Positions 1-8,973 of a stretch of 64,000 nucleotides of DNA are shown one piece after another (position 1 is the stretch's first letter; the number at the start of each line of letters is the position of its first letter). The translations under genes and the position numbers were made by a program. The DNA comes from JAAELZ01 sp965237995 (lineage in GTDB: Bacteria > Pseudomonadota > Gammaproteobacteria > Arenicellales > Poriferihabitantaceae): NCBI GenBank assembly GCA_965237995.1, contig CBDEGO010000003.1:434001-498000 (forward strand), in the 5' to 3' direction. The notes below the pieces were generated by a model, which was not told the DNA's origin, did not search any database, and worked only from the letters and a program-made list of their open reading frames with translations.

Positions 1-133
1 TTAATTCTCCACTCCAACGTAAAATGAAAAACTTTCACCTTCAAGTTAGAAGAATACTCGATATTCAAAGCACCATATTACAATGCAAATGGATAAAGAG
101 CTTATTTACAAAGAAATTGAGTAATTTCAAGAA

Positions 134-2426
134 GTGAGAATTTTCAATAAAGCTAAAAACTATTTAGCAAAATTAAGAAACACTGGTGTCCCTGAAGGTA
201 AGCAAACCACCTCATATCCGAGTGAAGAACTCACTGAAGAAGCGACTTCAAAAGTAAAAGAGAACATTGCTGACAAAAGCGAATTATCAAGCAATAGTAT
301 TGAAGCACATGGAAGCCCAATGATGCTCGAAGGAGATAAACATGAAGCCTCCTCTGAAAGCGAATTTACAAAAGAAGAACTAATGCCGGGGGATACAATT
401 GGAGCTCCCATTACCAGTGACCAGCCGACCAACGACTTTGTGCAAGAAGTATTTGGCGATGATCAAGCAGTTTATTCGAAATCTTTTCAGGATGTAAGCA
501 TAATTGAATTAGTGAATTCTAGTGTGGGTGTCAGCAGCAGATTGCTTACCGTAATTAATCGCCCAAAATATTTACCACATGAAAGTGTTGGTGATTATCT
601 AAAAGATAAACATGCACGAAGCAAATACCTCTCCCTACCAGGAATGGGGCAACGGACTTTATCTGAACTTATAGACGTCCTAAATGACAAGGCATGTGAT
701 TCTGGTTACCTATTCAGTGACGGTGATAAGCACGTTTCAAGTAGATTCGCAGACTCGCCGCAGGAAGAGGAGCAGCACGACCATGAAAGTTCCATATATA
801 CTAATGCTAGTCAATTAGATAATGAATCCCAGGATAAACTCAGCCACAATCTGTTTGACTTGGTTATGGGCAACTTAGAGTCTAGCCAAAGATTGGAAAA
901 TGTTTTTTCAGTAAATAAGCAAAATATTCCACATGACACATTAAAAGATTTCGTAGAAGATAAAGGCGCTTATCTTAAATATAAGAATTTCCCTAACATG
1001 GGGAAAGGCACTTATGATTTACTAAATAAAATCGTACAAAGGTATGTTGGCAAAGAAGGTGTTAGTGGTGTAATACTAGCCCAAGAAAAGAGTAAATATC
1101 GTTTAGATTCCTTTGCAACGATTGAAGGTTTCATTGAAACCACATTGCCAATATATCTAAATGAAAGAGAGTTATCGGTTTTACATGATCGATTTGGAAC
1201 AAAAAAACCCTGGAGGAGATTGGAAATGAGATAGGTGTTACCAGAGAGCGAATTAGACAGATAGAAAAGCGTGCACTGTTACGCGTCAAAAAAGCAGTAA
1301 AGAATTACGGAGAGGCGAGTCTAGATGGTCACTTTAAAGATCAGCTAGATACTTTATTCTTCGAATCAAACACATTTATTTCTAAAGCTTCTATCCCTGC
1401 TTATTTTTCAGAATTAAATAAAAACATTGATATTTACATAACCGCGCGATTCAAGAATTATGAGAAATATTTAGATCACTGCTATTTCTATAATCATGAT
1501 TATAGCGGTTGGTTTAAGGTGAGGAAGTTTCTTCAAAAGCTTACAAACTATGCGAACTTGCTGCTAAAGAAATCAGCTTAACAAAAGCTATAAGCTTATC
1601 TCGATGGCCAATTCGCCTTAGCTCTTTAGTGAAGTTGAGCGGTAAACCTGAAGGAGTAATAAAAGATCTTGTTGATAGGAAAAAGAGCCACTCAATAAAA
1701 ACTATAAACGGTAGCGAATACCTACATATCGAAAAAGTCTCAAAGAAGAATGCAATTAGATTCATCATTAGAAAATACTCTCGCCCCATGTCTCTTTATG
1801 AAATACAAGATGAATCTATGGCAATGTTTGAAATGAAAATGAGCATAGGCATGATAGGTAATGTTGCATCATCGATGAAAGATGCATTAATTGTTGATAG
1901 AGGAATATACAATCTATACGAATTTTCTGGCCTCAGTAATCATGAAATCAAACTTGTTCGAGATAAAGCAGAAACTTACGTCCTCAACAGACAAAAATTT
2001 GTTTCAGCAAAGGTTATTATTAAACAGCTGACTAAGAGCAATACTAATCTGCACTTCCTGAAATCAATAAATGGTTATTTTTTGCTCGGGCTATTACAAG
2101 ATGACTCCCGTTTTGAATGCAGACGAGGATTAATGATTGGACTTAATCATCTTAGTTTTAACGTTAAGTTTTTGAGCCTTGAGTCTGAGGTCATTGAATA
2201 TATTCTACGGAAAAATACACCTGTCACTATAAGCGAAATTATCAATGAGCTGTCATCAACACGGGAGCTCTTAGTTCCGTCACTAAGTAATATGCTAAGT
2301 AGTAATGAAAAATTCATACAAATGTCACCCCAAAGGTACACCTTAACTGAGGGTTTTGAGACTGAAAATCATCTTGACGATAGCGATATCAATGAAGCAA
2401 TCTTCGACGACTGGGAAATAGAGTGA
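134..2426 (+). pseudogene. RpoA-CTD-like / sigma region 4-like DNA-binding protein, interrupted by two frameshifts
   Basis: Three reading frames join into one protein of about 760 residues. The first piece (GTG 134 to about 1209) has an acidic linker and two tandem helix-hairpin-helix units like the RNA polymerase alpha C-terminal domain, one with LPGMGQRTLSEL near residue 175 and one with FPNMGKGTYDLL near residue 295. The second frame (about 1207-1517) reads LEEIGNEIGVTRERIRQIE, the sigma-70 region 4 helix-turn-helix. The third (1518-2426) looks like winged-helix repeats, for example RGIYNLYEF and PQRYTLTEGF. Both junctions need a -1 shift, i.e. one base is missing at each. It heads the Dnd-like operon, so a regulatory or DNA-binding role is inferred. 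An in-frame TAA at 122 follows a short open stretch from ATG 83, so the 5' end may also be damaged. True decay, sequencing error and recoding cannot be separated here. Confidence 0.65.
1201..1207 (+). other. A7 run at the frame junction: candidate -1 slippery site or indel
   Basis: Seven adenines sit in the zero frame as A AAA AAA, a canonical -1 slippery heptamer. A -1 slip here changes the reading from KKPWRRLEMR-stop to KKTLEEIGNEIGVTRER, restoring the conserved sigma region 4 sequence exactly. The alternative is one lost A from an original run of eight. A second uncompensated shift lies 310 bases downstream, which argues for decay or sequence error. Confidence 0.45.
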
Positions 2427-2507
2427 AGTATTCAGGAATACGAAAACTCAAGGGACCGTTATCAAAATGGACAAGATAATATTGGACAAGACCTGATACG
2501 TCCATGT

Positions 2508-4430
2508 ATGGAATTATGCACACATTACAGGAGAGGCACTGGTTTTTTTAGTAGTAGTGCATTTAAATCGTACTCGAGTTCACTTTCTCATATTATTAAT
2601 GATGATGTGAAAATTGATATACTTTGTTCCCCCATAATACAAGACAAATCACTTATAAGTACACTCGAACTTAATTCTTCATCTAAAGGGCGTGAAAAAA
2701 CAATAAGACATCTGTCTGAAAACGTTTTGCTATTAGCAGCAGGCTATCAATTAGATCCAGAAAGAATAGATTTTCGATCCAAATTGTTATCATTCCTCAT
2801 AGCTAATGGCCAGCTAGAAATAAAATTCGTGATTCCAAAAGTTTTCGACTGGCCTACTGAGGCTGATAATGAACGTAACATATACCATGTAAAGATGGGG
2901 TATTTTAAGTTTTCTGATAACTCAACAGTAGCATTTGATGGCTCATTCAATGAAAGCGCCTCGGGCCACGAACATCATGTGGACCGTACACAAGTATACA
3001 GAAGCTGGATTGACTCAGACTTAGAAAGAATGCAAGGCACCATCGAAGACATTAATAAAGACTGGAATGGTGAAAATAATTTCATTAGTGTATACCCACT
3101 CTCTGAAGCAACACTTGATATTATTAAAAAGTTATCCCCAAGTAATCGACCGCGAAATGGCAAAAAAGAAAAGAAAGAAGATCACTCTACAGTTCAATTC
3201 CCGACTTGGCTTTGGCAACACCAGCGTAGCGCTGTTTCAACATTTATTAGCGCCAAGCACGGGATACTAGAAATGGCTACTGGCACAGGAAAGACAACAA
3301 CAGCCATTGAGATAATTCGACAGCTATATTTAACTAAAAAAATCGACTCCATAATTATCTGCACATACGGTAATGACTTGCTAGCTCAATGGTATGAAGA
3401 AGTAGAAAATTGGATTATAAAGGCTGATTCAATCTCTTTAAACAAATTGAAAACGTTTCGTGACCACAAAACCTATTATGAACTGCAGGCATTCCTAAAC
3501 AACCCTAAGGACTCTCTCTTATTCATTTCGCGGGAAGCAACTAAGCTCAAAAGGTTACTCAGTAATAAACAAATAGACAAAAATAGAACGCTTCTTATTC
3601 ACGACGAAATCCACGGGTTTGGCTCGCCTTCACTATTGAAGTCTCTAACGAACATGCATAAAGGAATAGCCTATAAGCTAGGCTTAAGTGCGACACCAGA
3701 TCGTGAGTATGACAAAGAAGGCAGCCAGTTTATTGAGGATGAAATTGGACAAGTCGTATATGAATTTCCACTTGAAAAAGCAATCAATGAAGGGATACTT
3801 TGTGAATTTAATTATAAACCTTTAAGTTTCACTCTTACAGAGTCTGACGAAAAGAGAAGACAAAATGTTTATAGTCGTAAAGCGCGCTCAGCAAAAGAAG
3901 GCAATCCTTGGACGAAAGAAAAGCTGTATATGGAACTCTCAAAAGTAGTTAAAAAAGCGGAACTTAAACCTTCTATTTTTGAAGGCTATCTATCAAAAAA
4001 CCCAACCTGCCTAGAGTCATCAATAGTATTTGTATTAGATAAAGAGCAAGGTGACAAGATATGCGACATAGTTAGCAAATATACTCATCGATATAAGACT
4101 TATTATGCTGGTACAGAAGCACATTATTTAAATTTGTTGGCCTCAAAAGATATAGATTGCTTGATTGCATGTGAACGCTTAAATGAGGGCATAGATATAC
4201 GTGGCCTCAAATCAGTGATTCTAGTCGCATCTCCAAAAACAAAACTGGACACCATTCAAAGAATTGGCCGGTGCTTGAGAAAAGATCCAACTAACTTATC
4301 AAAGCGAGCAATAGTGATTGATTTTGTCTTGGAGCAAGATGAAAACAATGTAAAATTGAATACCGATAACCAGCGTAAGGAATGGCTATCCAACATCGCT
4401 TCAAGCCGACTGGCAACAAAACAAGGGTAA
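2508..4430 (+). CDS. DEAD/DEAH helicase with N-terminal PLD-like domain (dnd-restriction type)
   Basis: A 640-residue superfamily 2 helicase fused to an N-terminal phospholipase-D-like region. The PLD part shows YHVKMGYF (H-x-K, residues 127-129) and VAFDGSFNES (about 141-150). The helicase part has Walker A ATGTGKTT (about 257), the DEIH box in LLIHDEIHGFG, motif III LSATP and motif VI QRIGRCLR. This architecture matches the helicase family described as linked to dnd restriction, so a role in cleaving or sensing unmodified DNA is inferred. The frame is open back to 2427, so the ATG at 2508 is probably too late. A GTG at 2423 overlaps the preceding TGA and opens with VKYSGIRKLKGPLS; removing one A from the AAAA at 2464-2467 would join it to NGQDNIGQDLIRPC. 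It is followed within 6 bases by the next gene. Confidence 0.85.
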   Translation: MELCTHYRRGTGFFSSSAFKSYSSSLSHIINDDVKIDILCSPIIQDKSLISTLELNSSSKGREKTIRHLSENVLLLAAGYQLDPERIDFRSKLLSFLIANGQLEIKFVIPKVFDWPTEADNERNIYHVKMGYFKFSDNSTVAFDGSFNESASGHEHHVDRTQVYRSWIDSDLERMQGTIEDINKDWNGENNFISVYPLSEATLDIIKKLSPSNRPRNGKKEKKEDHSTVQFPTWLWQHQRSAVSTFISAKHGILEMATGTGKTTTAIEIIRQLYLTKKIDSIIICTYGNDLLAQWYEEVENWIIKADSISLNKLKTFRDHKTYYELQAFLNNPKDSLLFISREATKLKRLLSNKQIDKNRTLLIHDEIHGFGSPSLLKSLTNMHKGIAYKLGLSATPDREYDKEGSQFIEDEIGQVVYEFPLEKAINEGILCEFNYKPLSFTLTESDEKRRQNVYSRKARSAKEGNPWTKEKLYMELSKVVKKAELKPSIFEGYLSKNPTCLESSIVFVLDKEQGDKICDIVSKYTHRYKTYYAGTEAHYLNLLASKDIDCLIACERLNEGIDIRGLKSVILVASPKTKLDTIQRIGRCLRKDPTNLSKRAIVIDFVLEQDENNVKLNTDNQRKEWLSNIASSRLATKQG

Positions 4431-4436
4431 TTTTAT

Positions 4437-4619
4437 ATGAAGTTAGATCCAATTTTAAAAGCAGCCATTAAGGAAGCTAGTAAGGCAGAAGGAGTTACAC
4501 AGTCCTCTCAAGCGATAATAAGGCTATTAGAAAAGTATGTAATTAATGAAATCCCCGCAAATCAAATAGCTCCTTCGCTACATGGTATATACGAATCGTT
4601 TAGAGGTGACTACGAATGA
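4437..4619 (+). CDS. Small protein of unknown function in the Dnd-like operon
   Basis: Sixty residues, lysine- and glutamate-rich at the start (MKLDPILKAAIKEASKAE), then a hydrophobic helix around IIRLLEKYVI. It begins 6 bases after the helicase stop and its TGA overlaps the ATG of the DndD-like gene (ATGA at 4616-4619), which points to translational coupling and a real gene. The size and place, directly before a DndD-like ATPase, invite comparison with DndE-like or ribbon-helix-helix partner proteins, but I see no diagnostic motif. The function is unknown. Confidence 0.7.
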   Translation: MKLDPILKAAIKEASKAEGVTQSSQAIIRLLEKYVINEIPANQIAPSLHGIYESFRGDYE

Positions 4620-6634
4620 TAGTGTCGCTTTCAGGCTGGGAAACTAAAGGCTTACGTTGCCCTGATACAAAAGTAGATTTCATAGTTGATGGAAAACATA
4701 AGCGCATAAACTTAGTTCAAATGCCTAATGGAACAGGGAAATCGACCATTATCAAACTTATCTCTGAAGTCTTAAACGGTAAAATTAGGTTTTGGGAGGC
4801 AAAAGATATATCTGAATTTTCGAGTATAAGTTTACCCGTTGATTCAGGGTTGTTTGTCCTAAGGCTACTTATCGAAGACAAAGAGCTCAACACACGCAAA
4901 AATATCGTTTTCCAAGTTGACTTGGATTTTTCTACCAATCGATTGTCAATTAGCTCCAATAGCAACCCAGCAAGTGGATTGGAAGAAGGCTGGAGACCGC
5001 CTAGAGAACTAGTTTCATTTTTGAACCCGAGGTGCGTTGAAGTTTTTGTGTTTCAAGGAGATAAAGTTAGCAACTTAATTGAGCAAGGAAGGGACGAAGC
5101 AGAAGCATCAATCCAAGCTTTTTTTGGTATTTCTCATATAGGCGATTTAGAGCATGATATAGAGGAAAATTTCAAAGGCCGTCAAACTGGCATAAGCACA
5201 ACAGGGGCACTCAATAAGCGCAGTAGAGTTCTAGATAGTTGGTCTGACTGGCTTAAAACGCTTGAAAATGCTGAAAAGCAACTCGAAGATGAGTTGGAAC
5301 CTGTCCGAGCAAGCTATGATACGAACAAAGTCAAAGTAGAAAATATTCTTTCCGGGCAAGATGCCAACAGTCAAGCACTAGAACAATACAGAGAAACTGA
5401 GAAAAAAACGAAACAAATATTATCCGATAAATCTAGGGAAGCGTTCGATGCGTTAAGAAATCCTTTTTATATCTCCAAAAAGATTTCCAATAGGATGAAC
5501 GAACTAAGGGAAAATCTCGTCAAACTAAAATTACCAGGCACATCTGGAGAATTTTTTAAAGAACTGGCTTCTGACTCATCATGTATTTGTGGCAGGCCTC
5601 TAGACGAGCACGCCAAAAAATCAATCCTTGATAACGCTAAGACGTTTTTATCCGATCAACATATCGACGTAATTAATGGCATCAAAGGAGACACCCAAAC
5701 ATATTCAGAAAAAGCTGAACAACAACAAAAAGTTGGTCTCTTTGATCAGCTGATGAAAGCAAAGATTGATTACAAAGATGCCGCAACAAAGCTCCAACGT
5801 CACTTAAAGAGAATGGAAGATGAAGCGTCGGATCAAGAAAAAGCCTTACTAAAGGAGTACAACGATACTAGAGATAAAAAAAATGAAATTGAGGGCAAGT
5901 TAAAACACTTAAGGGACGACACTGGAAGCGTGCAACAAGCATCATCCCAGATACCTAAACTGTGCAAGAAAATACCTATCGTCAAAAAAGTTATCGAGAT
6001 TCGTCAAAAGGAACTCGCTGAAGCTTCAGATACTGTTGAAGAATTTGAATCAAAAGAAAAGTTAAAAAGAATTTTAGCTAGTGCTAGAACTATAGCGCTA
6101 AAAAACATAAAGGACACGTTAACAGATCAGAGCAACTCTAGACTGAAGCAAATCTTACCGAAGGGTACATCCTTAGAAATAATAGAGATAGACAAAAATA
6201 TACAACTGGGCTTTAACGGAAAGAAGCAAGCAAGTGGCAGTGGTGGGCAAAATGTATCAGTGGCATATAGCTTCGCGACGTCGATATTAGAACGCTCTGG
6301 CGCACAATTTCCTCTTGTTGTTGACCATCCTGTCACTGCACTTCAAGAAAGTGCACGAAGAGGGTTAGGTGAAAATCTGGCTAAAATTTGTCACCAGTTT
6401 ATCGGGTTCATAATCGACACAGAAAAAACTGGTTTTGTTGATTCACTAGAGCGCGTAAAAAATGAGGTTAACTACATCACTATATTTAAGAAGATAGAGG
6501 GTAATCAACCTTATATTGACCAATTACCAACTAATAAATCGCAAATTTATGAAAGTGATGATGGTGTTGTATGCAGCAACAAAGAGTTCTTTTATAATTT
6601 TCGTGATTTGGACCCTGGGGCAGTGAGTGAATAA
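4616..6634 (+). CDS. DndD-like SMC/Rad50-type ATPase
   Basis: A 672-residue ATPase with split nucleotide-binding halves around coiled coils. Walker A is PNGTGKST (residues 37-44). Near residue 320 a CICGRPLDEH segment resembles the cysteine hook motif at the coiled-coil apex in Rad50 and DndD. The C-terminal half has the signature SGSGGQNVSVAYSF and the Walker B-like segment FPLVVDHP. In Dnd systems DndD is the SMC-like ATPase that works with DndC and DndE in phosphorothioation; related ATPases also occur in restriction modules. The neighbours (helicase, DGQHR protein, dnd-associated methyltransferase, DUF4007) support the Dnd assignment. No dndC lies beside it, so its role may differ. Start and stop overlap both neighbours by a few bases. 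Confidence 0.8.
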   Translation: MIVSLSGWETKGLRCPDTKVDFIVDGKHKRINLVQMPNGTGKSTIIKLISEVLNGKIRFWEAKDISEFSSISLPVDSGLFVLRLLIEDKELNTRKNIVFQVDLDFSTNRLSISSNSNPASGLEEGWRPPRELVSFLNPRCVEVFVFQGDKVSNLIEQGRDEAEASIQAFFGISHIGDLEHDIEENFKGRQTGISTTGALNKRSRVLDSWSDWLKTLENAEKQLEDELEPVRASYDTNKVKVENILSGQDANSQALEQYRETEKKTKQILSDKSREAFDALRNPFYISKKISNRMNELRENLVKLKLPGTSGEFFKELASDSSCICGRPLDEHAKKSILDNAKTFLSDQHIDVINGIKGDTQTYSEKAEQQQKVGLFDQLMKAKIDYKDAATKLQRHLKRMEDEASDQEKALLKEYNDTRDKKNEIEGKLKHLRDDTGSVQQASSQIPKLCKKIPIVKKVIEIRQKELAEASDTVEEFESKEKLKRILASARTIALKNIKDTLTDQSNSRLKQILPKGTSLEIIEIDKNIQLGFNGKKQASGSGGQNVSVAYSFATSILERSGAQFPLVVDHPVTALQESARRGLGENLAKICHQFIGFIIDTEKTGFVDSLERVKNEVNYITIFKKIEGNQPYIDQLPTNKSQIYESDDGVVCSNKEFFYNFRDLDPGAVSE

Positions 6635-7101
6635 TGTTTAAAGTACATACGGATGCAAAAAGATGGGCGCATAATTTACTGAATGTTGACGGCCCCATTA
6701 ACACACAGTTTGATATTTACTACTTGTCGCTTATTGTCGGTGTAGGGTTGGGCCGTTCGAGTAAAATTGAAGCTGGAAACGTAAATGACATAACCAAGAA
6801 TGTCACAGAGCCATATATAGAGTATCGTTATGCTCTTACTGGGCTATTATTAGTTTCAGAACTAACTAATTCGGGATTACCGTTAACAAAAGAATTGGTC
6901 AAATCCAAAGTGGCAGAACTACTAAATTCAAATAGCTCAACACTTTTAAGTGACTCAGCGGTTGAACTAATGAACAGTTATGCTTATGGAGGTTTCGAAG
7001 CCATGAGAGAGAAAATCCCACACGCTCCGCCAATTGATGATTTTCTAATTTGGTACCACAACGAGATGATGCCGGAATGTTTCAAAGGAGATTTATGGTA
7101 G
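6634..7101 (+). CDS. Hypothetical protein downstream of the DndD-like ATPase
   Basis: 155 residues, mostly helical in appearance, soluble, with no signal peptide. The segment FDIYYLSLIVGVGLGRSSKI near residue 30 is its most distinctive stretch, followed by a C-terminal PHAPPIDDFLIWYHNEMM. The ATG shares its A with the TAA of the preceding gene (TAATG), so the two are translationally coupled and the product is probably a partner of the ATPase. I do not recognise the family. A role as small subunit of the defence complex is inference from position only. Confidence 0.75.
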   Translation: MFKVHTDAKRWAHNLLNVDGPINTQFDIYYLSLIVGVGLGRSSKIEAGNVNDITKNVTEPYIEYRYALTGLLLVSELTNSGLPLTKELVKSKVAELLNSNSSTLLSDSAVELMNSYAYGGFEAMREKIPHAPPIDDFLIWYHNEMMPECFKGDLW

Positions 7102-7238
7102 ATCGCTTGACTAAAATACTAATTTTCATTTAACTTGCAAGAAAGTTTTATGAAAGTCATTGGGGTCATGAGAAGCTCTATCGGTTTTTTACAGATGACG
7201 ACAAAAATCTAAGCGAGCTAAGAAACAGAAATCTTTAA
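7095..7238 (+). pseudogene. Short reading frame with an in-frame TAA
   Basis: An AAAGGAG ribosome site sits just before ATG 7095, which overlaps the end of the preceding gene. The frame reads MVDRLTKILIFI, then TAA at 7131-7133, then continues in the same frame as LARKFYESHWGHEKLYRFF and ends at TAA 7236. The second part has normal protein composition. It looks like a 47-residue gene carrying one nonsense mutation. A short peptide of 12 residues ending at 7133 is the alternative. Confidence 0.4.
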
Positions 7239-7260
7239 GAGTTGATTTTCTAATTTAAAC

Positions 7261-7758
7261 ATGACGTCAGATATTGTAAAGCAAATTGACTCAATCACTC
7301 CGTATAAGCAAGAATTTATTCTTCATCCTGTGCAATGGCGTACATGCCAAATTCGCGACTTGAAGTGGCAGTCAGTAAAATTTGATCAAAGTCATACTCA
7401 AAATATTCCAGTGCAGCGCGGTCTATATAGCTTTATAGTTAAACATCTCAACAACTCATTCCCAAGTAATGGGTATGTAATGTATGTTGGAATTACGGGG
7501 GATAAAACTTATAAAAGAACTTTGCGTAGTCGATATCAAGAATACTTACGTGAGATAGATAGACCTAAACGCATAAGTATTCATGAAATGCTTAACAGGT
7601 GGAATGGGGATATTTACTTTTATTTTGTTCCAGTCCCAGATAAAAGAATATCGTTATCGAAAATCGAGACTAGTCTTCTCGATGCGATGATGCCCCCACT
7701 CAATGAACGAGATTTCTCCGGTAGTTTTGGTAAAATAATAAAGGCCGCTTGGAAATGA
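7261..7758 (+). CDS. GIY-YIG nuclease-like protein
   Basis: 165 residues with the elements of a GIY-YIG endonuclease domain: GLY at residues 54-56 in place of GIY, YVG at 75-77 in place of YIG, an arginine-bearing helix LRSRYQEYL (about 88-96), and the metal-binding glutamate candidate in LSKIETSLLDAMMPPLNE (E136). These fit a catalytically competent single-domain nuclease. The gene overlaps the start of the DGQHR gene (ATGA), placing it inside the Dnd-like operon, where a nuclease could act as the restriction effector or in sensing modified DNA. That role is inferred. The N-terminal 50 residues are unassigned. Confidence 0.7.
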   Translation: MTSDIVKQIDSITPYKQEFILHPVQWRTCQIRDLKWQSVKFDQSHTQNIPVQRGLYSFIVKHLNNSFPSNGYVMYVGITGDKTYKRTLRSRYQEYLREIDRPKRISIHEMLNRWNGDIYFYFVPVPDKRISLSKIETSLLDAMMPPLNERDFSGSFGKIIKAAWK

Positions 7759-8972
7759 AAGAAATATACCTACCCGCATTACGAGGTCTGTTTGGCGAAA
7801 GAGCTTACTATTCTTGCGTAATCCCTGCTCACGAACTGGTTAAACGAGTTGATTTTGCAAATACTTTACATAAGAGTAAAAGCCTCTCTCAATTGATTCA
7901 GAGAGAGTTGAAAGAAAAACGTGGGAAGGCAATTGCCGAATATCTAGATACGGAAAAAGATCGGTTTTTTAATTCGCTGGTGATAGCGGTCTATGGAGGT
8001 AGTCCACAGTGGCATCAGTCGATTATGAAGCTAGGAGGAAAAGTTAAAGAAGCTAGCGTTAGCGAAGATGCGCTGAACACTCTTGGGTATTTGAAACTAT
8101 CCGGGAAGGAAAAATTATTTGCCATTGATGGTCAACATAGATTAGCAGGAATGAAAGTTGCACAACAAGCAGCTTCAGCATCGCGTGATGATGAGGTTAG
8201 CGTCATTCTAATATCTCACGAAAATAACAAGGATGGGTTGATCAAGACAAGAAGGCTTTTTACCGTACTAAATAAAAAGGCTGTGTCAGTATCAAAAGGA
8301 GAAATTATCGCCCTTGATGAAAACGATGTTATGGCGATCGTCTGCCGTGAACTAATTGAAAACTCCACATTGTTTGGTGGTCAGAGAATAGCCGTAAAGC
8401 CCACAAACAATATTACGGAGTCGGATAATGAAAGCATAACCACAATTGGAAATCTCTATGATTTGCTTTTTCATGTTTTTTCAAAGATATATCATAATGG
8501 AAAAGCAATTGACCTTAAAAATTCAGCTCGTCCAAATGATTTAGTTATTGAAGAGTACTATCAATTTGCACTGGATTTCTTTAAAGATATGTTCCGAATA
8601 TTCCCCGAGCTTTCAGAGTTTGCAAAAAAAGGCGGTGAAAAAGCAGCCATCAACAAATACAGGGGCAAACATGGTGGCTCGGTTCTTTATCGTCCAATAG
8701 GGTTGATGCTTATTGTTGAGCTAATTGCAGGACTAACGTCTACCGGTACACCTCAGAGAAAGGCAATGAGTCAGTTGGCTAAGCTAAAACTTGACCTGAA
8801 TAATGAGCCTTTTGCTGATACTTTTTGGAATACCAAATTGAAGCGAATTGAGACTAAAAATCGTGTTGCAGTACGTGACTATCTATTGTGTGATCTGATG
8901 GTTATCAAATCGCCTATAAAAATCAAAGCGGCGCGGGAAAAATATAACAGAATAATCGATCTACCCACTTAA
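7755..8972 (+). CDS. DGQHR-domain protein (DndB-like)
   Basis: About 405 residues with the hallmark FAIDGQHRLAGMK (DGQHR at about 125-129 from the ATG used here), placing it in the DGQHR family that includes DndB, the regulator of dnd modification. The downstream part has LFTVLNKKAVSVSKGE, also typical of these proteins. The ATG at 7755 overlaps the GIY-YIG stop codon; an in-frame TTG at 7749 would add only two residues. The gene ends two bases before a convergent gene. In DndB the family acts in control of phosphorothioation and binds DNA; the present protein is assumed to do something similar. Confidence 0.85.
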   Translation: MKEIYLPALRGLFGERAYYSCVIPAHELVKRVDFANTLHKSKSLSQLIQRELKEKRGKAIAEYLDTEKDRFFNSLVIAVYGGSPQWHQSIMKLGGKVKEASVSEDALNTLGYLKLSGKEKLFAIDGQHRLAGMKVAQQAASASRDDEVSVILISHENNKDGLIKTRRLFTVLNKKAVSVSKGEIIALDENDVMAIVCRELIENSTLFGGQRIAVKPTNNITESDNESITTIGNLYDLLFHVFSKIYHNGKAIDLKNSARPNDLVIEEYYQFALDFFKDMFRIFPELSEFAKKGGEKAAINKYRGKHGGSVLYRPIGLMLIVELIAGLTSTGTPQRKAMSQLAKLKLDLNNEPFADTFWNTKLKRIETKNRVAVRDYLLCDLMVIKSPIKIKAAREKYNRIIDLPT

Positions 8973-8973
8973 T

